This document shows positions 56,882-64,000 of a stretch of DNA of 64,000 nucleotides, piece by piece. The translations under genes and the position numbers were made by a program. Under the pieces are notes generated by a model, which did no database searches, was not told the origin of the DNA, and saw nothing but the letters and a program-made list of their open reading frames with translations. Origin of the DNA: JBFWMG01 sp050251715 (lineage in GTDB: Bacteria; Desulfobacterota; Desulfovibrionia; Desulfovibrionales; Desulfovibrionaceae); NCBI GenBank assembly GCA_050251715.1, contig JBFWMG010000004.1, forward strand, positions 124,001-188,000, given 5' to 3'. Position 1 is the first letter of the stretch. Every line of letters starts with the position of its first letter.

Positions 56882-58159
56882 ATGCTTGACCTGAAATTAC
56901 TGCAAAAACGACCGGAAATCGTGCGCGACGCGCTGGCGCGGCGCAACGCGGCCGTCAGCATGGACACCTTCACCGCGCTGGACGAAAAGCGGCGCGCCCT
57001 GTTGTCCGAATCCGAAACCCTGAAGAGCGAACGCAACAAGGCGTCCGCCGAAGTGGCGCGGCTCAAGCGCGAAAAGCAGGACGCCTCGGCGTTCATCGAA
57101 ACGCTGGGCGCATCCTCGGCGCGCATCAAGGAGCTGGACCAGGCGCTCGCGGACATCGACGCGGCCTTTGACGCATGGCTGCTCACCGTGCCCAACGTGC
57201 CGCACGAGTCCGTGCCCACGGGCCGCGACGAAAAGGACAACGTGGAAGTGAAGAAGTGGGGCGAAAAGCCCAGCTTCGACTTCACCCCCAAGAACCATTG
57301 GGATCTGGGCGTGGAACTCGGCGGGCTCGACTTCGAACGCGCGGCCAAGCTCACGGGCGCGCGGTTCGCGGTGTACTGGGGCTGGGCCGCGCGCATGGAA
57401 CGCGCGCTCGCCGCGTACATGCTCGACATGCACACGCAACGCAACGGCTACACCGAGATCGTGCCGCCCTACATGGTCAACAGCGCCACCATGCGCGGCA
57501 CGGGCCAGCTGCCCAAGTTCGAGGAAGACCTGTTCAAGCTGCGCGACACGGACTACTACCTCATCCCCACGGCCGAGGTGCCGCTGACCAACCTGCACAG
57601 CGGCGAGGTGCTGGCCGAGGACGACCTGCCGCGCGCCTACACCGCCTACACGCCCTGCTTCCGGTCCGAGGCGGGCAGCTATGGCAAGGACATGCGGGGC
57701 ATCATCCGCCAGCACCAGTTCACCAAGGTGGAGATGGTGCGCCTTGCGCATCCGGACCACTCCTACGAAGATCTGGAGCTGATGCTCGGCCACGCGGAGT
57801 CCATCCTGCAGGGGCTGGGGCTGGCCTACCGGGTCATCGTGCTGTGCACCGGCGACATGGGCTTTTCCGCGACCAAGACCTATGACATCGAGGTGTGGCT
57901 GCCGGGGCAGGACACGTACCGGGAGATCAGCTCCTGCTCCAACTGCGAGGACTTTCAGGCGCGCCGGGCCAACCTGCGCTACAAGCCCAAGGACGCCAAG
58001 AAGTCGGCCCTGGTGCACACGCTGAACGGTTCGGGCCTGGCCATCGGGCGCACCATGGTGGCCATCCTGGAGAACTACCAGCAGGCGGACGGATCGGTGG
58101 TGGTGCCCGAGGCGCTGCGCCCGTACATGGGCGGCCTCTCGCACATCGTCCCGGCCTGA
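56882..58159 (+). CDS. serS: seryl-tRNA synthetase
   Basis: A 425-residue class II synthetase: N-terminal coiled-coil tRNA-binding arm (about residues 30-105) starting [18 protein letters not shown], then the catalytic core with [15 protein letters not shown], motif 2 ([20 protein letters not shown]) and motif 3 ([18 protein letters not shown]). It charges tRNA-Ser. CAAGGAG precedes the ATG. Length and order of motifs are standard. Confidence 0.98.
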   Translation: MLDLKLLQKRPEIVRDALARRNAAVSMDTFTALDEKRRALLSESETLKSERNKASAEVARLKREKQDASAFIETLGASSARIKELDQALADIDAAFDAWLLTVPNVPHESVPTGRDEKDNVEVKKWGEKPSFDFTPKNHWDLGVELGGLDFERAAKLTGARFAVYWGWAARMERALAAYMLDMHTQRNGYTEIVPPYMVNSATMRGTGQLPKFEEDLFKLRDTDYYLIPTAEVPLTNLHSGEVLAEDDLPRAYTAYTPCFRSEAGSYGKDMRGIIRQHQFTKVEMVRLAHPDHSYEDLELMLGHAESILQGLGLAYRVIVLCTGDMGFSATKTYDIEVWLPGQDTYREISSCSNCEDFQARRANLRYKPKDAKKSALVHTLNGSGLAIGRTMVAILENYQQADGSVVVPEALRPYMGGLSHIVPA

Positions 58160-58182
58160 TGCGCCACGCGGCGGCATAACGG

Positions 58183-58210
58183 CTTCCTCTTTGCCGCGTG
58201 CGGGTATAAT
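58183..58210 (+). promoter_or_regulatory. promoter of tRNA-Lys
   Basis: A perfect TATAAT (58205-58210) lies about 49 bases before the tRNA; a -35 box is unclear (TTCCTC at 58183, 16-base spacing). Confidence 0.5.
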
Positions 58211-58258
58211 GTCCTTGACAGATCCGCCGATCAAGGACTATGAAGCCTTCTCTTTTCA

Positions 58259-58334
58259 GGGCCGTTAACTCAGGCGGTAGAGTATCTGCCTTTTAAGCAG
58301 AGAGTCGTTGGTTCGATCCCAACACGGCCCACCA
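58259..58334 (+). tRNA. tRNA-Lys (anticodon TTT)
   Basis: The 76 bases fold as a complete cloverleaf: acceptor GGGCCGT/ACGGCCC, D-arm, anticodon stem TCTGC/GCAGA with loop CTTTTAA giving anticodon TTT, T-arm GTTGG-TTCGATC-CCAAC and an encoded 3' ACCA. Confidence 0.97.
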
Positions 58335-58346
58335 AGAAGACATCAG

Positions 58347-58385
58347 AAAACGGGTGGATTGCGAAATGGCAATCCGCCCGTTTTT
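58347..58385 (+). terminator. intrinsic terminator after tRNA-Lys
   Basis: A 12-bp stem CGGGTGGATTGC / GCAATCCGCCCG (one G-T pair, loop GAAATG), preceded by AAAA and followed by TTTTT, 12 bp beyond the tRNA. Confidence 0.92.
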
Positions 58386-58389
58386 CGTT

Positions 58390-58743
58390 TTGCCCCTCAT
58401 TTTTTCGTCCCGGTGTCCCCGATGTGCGTCCACCCCTCCCCATCATTCCCGCGCATGGGTGCCGGGCAACCGCAGCCCCCAACCGTTTCGCGCATCTCCA
58501 GACGGGCATCAACGTGCCGGAAGCAGCAGACAGCGACAAATAAATAATTTCATTTATAGTAAGAAAGTTATAGTGTGCCCTAGCCGATGATACGGGTGGC
58601 CGGTGCGGGGCACATGCCGCCCGCCCATGGGAATCCGCCCAGGAACCCACCCGGTTCAGGGCTCTTGATGCACAACCTTCCTCCCAATCGGCGGTCGCGT
58701 TTTGAATCATCCTTATCAGCCGTGACACGTATACGGAGGGGAT
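58390..58743. other. gap between tRNA-Lys and cas3
   Basis: No gene or CRISPR repeat is visible. An AT-rich patch at about 58538-58574 within GC-rich flanks is the likeliest site of a cas3 promoter, but no clear -35/-10 pair can be named. Confidence 0.5.
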
Positions 58744-61530
58744 TTGTTCAACTACTGGGGCAAGACACGGACCGAGGCGGACGAGCCGTCGAGGCCTCCC
58801 ATGGTGGGGCCTCCCCTGACAGGGCATCCCCTGGCATGGCATCCCCTGGCATGCCATTGCCTGGACGTGGCGGCCGTGGCGCAAACGGTGCTTGCGCACG
58901 ACACGCCGCTGCGCGACCGGCTGGCCCGGATCGCGGGCATGCCGCCCCATTGCTTCACGCCGCTCTGCGTGTTCCTGATCGCCCTGCACGACTGCGGCAA
59001 ATTCGCACCCGGCTTCCAATGGCTTGCCCCGCACCTGGCGCAACACCTCCAGCCCGGCCGCACCGCCCGCCCCTATGTCCCGAACCATCGCCAGGCGGGC
59101 GGCGTGCTGCTTGCGCGGCTCCTGGCCAGCTTTCTCAAGGAGGGGTTGCTGCCGCTGGAACCAGCGCGGTACCGGGAATGGTTCCACGCGCTCAAACCCC
59201 TGGCCCACGCCGTGGCCTGGCACCACGGCAAACCCGAGGACGTGGGCGGCAATCCCGACACCATGTTCGACGCAGCCGACAAGGACGCGGCGACCGCCTT
59301 TGCCCACGCCGCGGCCAGCCTTGTCATTCCGCCGGAAATCCGCGCCGCGCCCCTGCCTTTCGCGGACACATTCCTGTGCTCCCTGACCCGCGCCTCCTGG
59401 TGGGTGGCCGGGCTGTGCACGCTCTGCGACTGGATCGGGTCGGACGCGGCCCATTTCCCGCCCGATCCGGGCGCCACGGACGCGGCGGCCTATTGGCGCG
59501 ACCACGCCCTGCCCCGCGCCGCAGCCGCAGTGGCGGCCAGCGGCATTGTGCCCAGCGCCTGCGCCCCTGCCCGCGGCTTTCATGACCTCTTTCCCCACCT
59601 GCCTGCCCAGGCCACGCCCTCGCCCCTGCAACGCCACGTCCTGGACCTGCCGGCGCCCACCGGTCCCACGCTGCACATCTTCGAGGACGCCACAGGCGCG
59701 GGCAAGACCGAGGCCGCGCTGGCCGCCGCCCACGGCCTGATGCGGGCCGGGCAGGCGCACGGCCTGTTCATCGGCCTGCCCACCATGGCCACCGCCGACG
59801 CCATGTACACGCGGCTGGCCGCGACCTACCGGCGGCTCTTTGCCGCCGAGGCCGCCCCCTCGCTGGTCCTGGCCCATGGTTCGCGCGACCTTGCGCCCGG
59901 TTTTGCGGCCTCCATCGGACTGGAACGCATTGCGCCCGCGTCCGGCCCGGCCCAGGACAATGCCGGGGACGACGCGCCAGCCCAGGCCGCCTGCGCCGCA
60001 TGGCTGGCGGACAGCCGCAAGAAGGCGCTGCTCGCCGACGCGGGCGTGGGCACCATCGACCAGGCACTGCTGGCCGCGCTGCCCTCCGCGCACCAGTGCC
60101 TGCGCCTCCTCGGCCTGGCCCGCTCCGTGCTGGTGGTGGACGAGGTGCATGCCTGCGACGAGTACATGCTGGGGCTCCTGTGCGCCCTGCTCGAATTCCA
60201 CGCGGCAGCGGGCGGCAGCGCAATCCTGCTGTCCGCGACCCTGCCCGCCAGCATGCGGCAGCGGCTGGCGGACGCGTTTTGCAAAGGGTTGGACACGCCG
60301 CCCGCCCGGCTGGCCAGCCAGGACTATCCGTTGGCCGTGCGCATCACAGGGGACGCGCCGCCCGTGGAGACCCGCATCGGCGTCGTGCCCGGCCAGACGC
60401 GGCGCATCGCCACGCCGTTCGTGCACACCTTTGCCGACGCCGCCGCCCGCGTCCTCGACATTGCCCGCCGCGACGCCTGCGCCTGCTGGATGCGCAACAC
60501 CGTGGCCGACGCCATGGAGGCCTATGATTTCCTGCGCAACGAACTGGGCGACGCCCGGGTCACCCTGTTCCACGCCCGGTTCGCGGTCTGCGACAGGCGG
60601 CGCATCGAGGACCATGTTCTGGCCGCCTTTGGCGTGGCCAGCCGCGCCCCTGGCCGGGCTGGCCGCGTGGTGGTGGCCACGCAGGTCGCGGAGCAGTCCC
60701 TCAATGTGGACTGGGACGCCGGGGTGACCGATCTCGCCCCCATGGACCGGCTCATCCAGCGATTTGGCCGTTTCGGCAGGCATGCGCGCCCAGACAGGCC
60801 ACCGGGCTTTGCCTCTCCGGTTGTCGCCGTTTACTCGCCGCCCCCTGTCCAGGAAGCCGGGGCCGACTGGTACAAGGCGCTCTTCCCCGGCGGCGCGGCG
60901 GTCTATCCCGACCATGGCCGACTGTGGCTCACGGCCCGGCTGCTGGCCGGGCGCGGCGGCCTGGCCATGCCCGATGACGCCCGCGCCCTGGTCGAGGCCG
61001 TGTACGGCCCGGATGCGGAAGCGGCGATGCCCGAGGCCTTGGCCGCCGTGCATCGCCAGGCCGAGGGGAATGCACGGGGAGGCGGAGACATGGCGCGATT
61101 CACCGCCCTGCCTCTGGGCCTGGGGTATACGCGCACGGCCACGCACTGGCTGCCCGAGGCCTACGCCCCCACGCGCCTGGGCGAGCGCACGGTCACGCTG
61201 CGGCTGGCGCGCTGGGACGGGCAAACCCTGCGCCCCTGGGCAAAAGCCCCTGACGGGTCGCCCTTGCCGGACAGATGGCGGGCGTGGCGGTTATCCGAGA
61301 TATCGGTGCGCGAGCGGGCCGTGGCGTGTGCCGCGCCGTGCGCGGGCAGGCTTGCCAAGGCCGTGGCCATGGCCATGGAGTCCATGCCCGACGCCTGCCG
61401 CTGGAGCGTGCTGCTACCGCTGGCCGAGGACACGCCCCCCGGCGCCTGGCGCGGCGCGGGGCTGGATTTGGATGGAATGCCTGTGACTGTACTGTATAGT
61501 GCGGCAAGGGGATTATGGACCAACCGTTGA
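58744..61530 (+). CDS. cas3: CRISPR-associated helicase-nuclease Cas3 (type I-E)
   Basis: A 928-residue Cas3. The HD nuclease part has HCLDVAAVAQ, the catalytic LHDCGKFAPGFQ, and WHHGKPEDV; the SF2 helicase part has Walker A EDATGAGKTEAAL, the DEVH box (VLVVDEVHACDEYM), LLSATLPASM and motif VI-like LIQRFGRFGRH. It is recruited by Cascade to unwind and degrade target DNA. The start is TTG behind GGAGGGGAT; no ATG exists nearby in frame. A 15-bp tandem duplication (58823-58852) gives HPLAWHPLA near the HD domain. It begins the type I-E operon. Confidence 0.95.
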   Translation: MFNYWGKTRTEADEPSRPPMVGPPLTGHPLAWHPLACHCLDVAAVAQTVLAHDTPLRDRLARIAGMPPHCFTPLCVFLIALHDCGKFAPGFQWLAPHLAQHLQPGRTARPYVPNHRQAGGVLLARLLASFLKEGLLPLEPARYREWFHALKPLAHAVAWHHGKPEDVGGNPDTMFDAADKDAATAFAHAAASLVIPPEIRAAPLPFADTFLCSLTRASWWVAGLCTLCDWIGSDAAHFPPDPGATDAAAYWRDHALPRAAAAVAASGIVPSACAPARGFHDLFPHLPAQATPSPLQRHVLDLPAPTGPTLHIFEDATGAGKTEAALAAAHGLMRAGQAHGLFIGLPTMATADAMYTRLAATYRRLFAAEAAPSLVLAHGSRDLAPGFAASIGLERIAPASGPAQDNAGDDAPAQAACAAWLADSRKKALLADAGVGTIDQALLAALPSAHQCLRLLGLARSVLVVDEVHACDEYMLGLLCALLEFHAAAGGSAILLSATLPASMRQRLADAFCKGLDTPPARLASQDYPLAVRITGDAPPVETRIGVVPGQTRRIATPFVHTFADAAARVLDIARRDACACWMRNTVADAMEAYDFLRNELGDARVTLFHARFAVCDRRRIEDHVLAAFGVASRAPGRAGRVVVATQVAEQSLNVDWDAGVTDLAPMDRLIQRFGRFGRHARPDRPPGFASPVVAVYSPPPVQEAGADWYKALFPGGAAVYPDHGRLWLTARLLAGRGGLAMPDDARALVEAVYGPDAEAAMPEALAAVHRQAEGNARGGGDMARFTALPLGLGYTRTATHWLPEAYAPTRLGERTVTLRLARWDGQTLRPWAKAPDGSPLPDRWRAWRLSEISVRERAVACAAPCAGRLAKAVAMAMESMPDACRWSVLLPLAEDTPPGAWRGAGLDLDGMPVTVLYSAARGLWTNR

Positions 61531-61720
61531 GAACGGCGCATCATTCCCATCTCCCGGCATCCCTCCTTCCCCTTCCGAATATAATGCCACCGGAATCCAA
61601 TCCCCCTTGTTTATTCATCTTGCCCGACTAAATACCATTTTATCATTATCTGGATAGATTATTATCACATAAAAATATAGCCTGTCATGAAACAGCCACC
61701 ATCCAACCAGGAGGCGTCTC
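61531..61720 (+). promoter_or_regulatory. AT-rich leader between cas3 and casA
   Basis: 190 bp with an AT-rich core at about 61625-61685 and a strong CAGGAGG ribosome-binding site at its end. Length and composition suggest that the Cascade genes have their own promoter; I cannot place -35/-10 boxes with confidence. Confidence 0.45.
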
Positions 61721-63325
61721 ATGACCTATGACTGTCTTGCGGAACCTTGGCTGCCCGTGCGCCGCGCCAGCGGGGCGCGGGAGATGATCCCGCCCTGGAA
61801 AATGACCGATGGGCACGCCACGGACCCCATCACCACCCTGGATTATCCCCGCCCGGATTTTTCCGGCAGCATGCTCCAGTTTCTCATCGGACTGGTGCAG
61901 ACCTGCTGCCCGCCCAACGATCCCATGGACTGGGAGTCCCGGCGCGACGCCCCGCCCGACCCCGAAACCCTGCGCCAGGCCTTTGCCGCCAAAGGCCACG
62001 CCTTCCTCCTCGACGGCGACGGCCCGCGCTTCATGCAGGATCTCTCGCCGTTAGATAAGGTGGGGAAAACAAAACCTATTTCCATTCTTTGTATCGAAGC
62101 GCCAGGCGAACAGACCCTCGAACGCAACACCGACCTGTTCATCAAGCGTGGCGGCATCCAGCGCCTGTGCCCGGCCTGCGCCGCAGCGGCGCTCTTCACC
62201 CTGCAATGCAACTCTCCTAAAGGAGGACGTGGGCACCTTACTTCACTGCGCGGCGGCGGCCCGCTCACCACGCTGGTCATGGGCACGACCCTGTGGGACA
62301 CGGTCTGGCACAACGTCCTGCCCATGGACCGCCTCGCCCCCCTGGGCGACATGGCCGCGCCCGAGGCGGGCGGCGTGTTCCCCTGGCTCGCGCCCACCCG
62401 CACCGGCGAGAGGGGCTCGCCCACGGAAACCACCCTGCCCGGCGACGTGCATCCGCTCCAGGCGTATTGGGGCATGCCGCGCCGCATCCGGCTGCAGTTC
62501 GAGGCCAACCCCGACGCCGCCCCGTGCAGCCTGTGCGCGGCGATCGCCCCACGCGTAGTGCGGACCTGTCAATCCAAGACCTACGGAACAAACTACGGAG
62601 GACCATGGCTGCATCCGCTTACGCCCTATACGGTGGTGGAAGGTGAGGCTCCCAACCCGCGTAAAGGCAAGGACATTTGCTGGCGCGACTGGCTTGGCCT
62701 GGTGGACACGGCGCAGGACAAGAACACGCGCCGCTCGCCCGCAGCCGTGGTGCAGGCCTTTCGCGAACGCATTGCCGACGCCCGCGCCCTGGACGACGCC
62801 GTGCCGGACTTCCGCATCCACGCCTTTGGCTATGAATTAAAAGATGCAACGCCCCGTGCCTGGGTGGAAGGCGTGGTGCCGGTCTACGTGGTGGATGCGG
62901 CGCTTCGCGAGCGCTACGCCGAGTGGATCGAACGCTATGTGCAATGCGCCGGGCTGGTCCTGTTCGCCCTGCGCGGAGCCGTGGCCGCCGCCCTGTTTTC
63001 CAGGGAAAACAAGCCCGACGCCAAATCCCCGTTCATGCGCACCCTGTCCGAGCGCTTTTGGGCCGGCACCACCCAGCCCTTTGCCGTGTTCCTGCGCCAG
63101 CTGCGCCGCTGCCTGGCCCAGGGCGACCCCGATCAGGCGCAGCGCAGGGATTGGGTTCTCACCCTCACCAGGCAGGCGGAACGCCTCTTTGCCGACGTGG
63201 CCGAGAACGGCGATTTCGCCGCCTCGGACCCCAAGAAATACGCCGACGGCCTGCTGCAGCTGCGGCGGTACAACAGCCTGAAAAACAAAAAGATAATGGA
63301 GTTCATGCAGCTTGAAACATCCTAA
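61721..63325 (+). CDS. casA: Cascade large subunit CasA/Cse1 (Cas8e)
   Basis: A 534-residue Cse1 protein. It starts MTYDCLAEPWLPVRR, the usual Cse1 opening (coli version: LLIDNWIPVR), then FSGSMLQFLIGLVQ, FLLDGDGPRFMQDL and the mid-protein RGGGPLTTLV. Four cysteines (CPACAAAALF and CSLCAAIAPRVVRTC) resemble the zinc-binding pattern of some Cse1 proteins. Cse1 recognises the PAM and recruits Cas3. Confidence 0.93.
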   Translation: MTYDCLAEPWLPVRRASGAREMIPPWKMTDGHATDPITTLDYPRPDFSGSMLQFLIGLVQTCCPPNDPMDWESRRDAPPDPETLRQAFAAKGHAFLLDGDGPRFMQDLSPLDKVGKTKPISILCIEAPGEQTLERNTDLFIKRGGIQRLCPACAAAALFTLQCNSPKGGRGHLTSLRGGGPLTTLVMGTTLWDTVWHNVLPMDRLAPLGDMAAPEAGGVFPWLAPTRTGERGSPTETTLPGDVHPLQAYWGMPRRIRLQFEANPDAAPCSLCAAIAPRVVRTCQSKTYGTNYGGPWLHPLTPYTVVEGEAPNPRKGKDICWRDWLGLVDTAQDKNTRRSPAAVVQAFRERIADARALDDAVPDFRIHAFGYELKDATPRAWVEGVVPVYVVDAALRERYAEWIERYVQCAGLVLFALRGAVAAALFSRENKPDAKSPFMRTLSERFWAGTTQPFAVFLRQLRRCLAQGDPDQAQRRDWVLTLTRQAERLFADVAENGDFAASDPKKYADGLLQLRRYNSLKNKKIMEFMQLETS

Positions 63326-63361
63326 CGGCCCGCCCCGGCGGTCCGCATGACGGAGAATCCC

Positions 63362-64000
<639 letters not shown>

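Noticed and set aside
58270..61224. 984-residue frame opposite cas3, running into tRNA-Lys
   Set aside because: Shadow frame; it overlaps a tRNA and an intrinsic terminator.

Overview
The window comes from a GC-rich sulfate-reducing deltaproteobacterium, most likely a member of the Desulfovibrionaceae. The strongest clue is the organic-acid oxidation island at 13.2-33.5 kb: hybrid sensor kinase, sigma-54 activator, homodimeric pyruvate:ferredoxin oxidoreductase, lactate permease, two-subunit D-lactate dehydrogenase, Pta, AckA, LutC and a fused LutB-LutA protein. This is the gene order known from Desulfovibrio vulgaris (DVU3022-DVU3033). I did not run any database search; family assignments come from motifs and gene order.

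Layout. 0-12 kb: a leftward type VI secretion operon (tssJ-K-L-M-A-B-C; tssC runs off the window) preceded by an unrecognised gene, then a divergent bactofilin gene. 13.2-17.6 kb: the two-component pair that should control lactate use. 17.6-33.5 kb: por, then the permease-to-lutBA operon. Both transcription units have a strong sigma-54 (-24/-12) promoter and upstream GTCC-N8-GGAC palindromes, with the proximal palindrome at the same distance in both. Between them lie a perfect terminator and an AT-rich array of four 103-bp repeats, each folding into three hairpins. 33.5-35.8 kb: small accessory genes (TSUP permease, FMN-dependent hydroxyacid oxidase, thioesterase, Dabb protein). 36.6-41.2 kb: a three-gene cassette (B12-binding radical SAM enzyme, polytopic membrane protein, CobD-like PLP enzyme) bracketed by copies of a multi-hairpin repeat. 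42-47.8 kb: a leftward purine/nucleoside uptake locus (gpt, BMP lipoprotein, two permeases, ATPase). 48-55 kb: assorted membrane and signalling genes. 55-58.3 kb: VOC protein, cysC behind a sigma-54 promoter, serS and tRNA-Lys. 58.7-64 kb: the start of a type I-E CRISPR-Cas locus (cas3, casA, casB, cas7, the last truncated by the window). No CRISPR array is inside the window.

How it fits together: lactate enters through the permease, is oxidised to pyruvate by the D- and L-specific dehydrogenases, pyruvate is split by PFOR to acetyl-CoA and reduced ferredoxin, and Pta/AckA make acetate plus ATP. The most unusual material is non-coding: three families of structured intergenic repeats (21.86-22.27 kb; 36.1/41.2/41.6 kb; 35.85/55.2 kb). 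In the second family different copies have different stem sequences but keep base pairing, which suggests that the folded structure is what is maintained.
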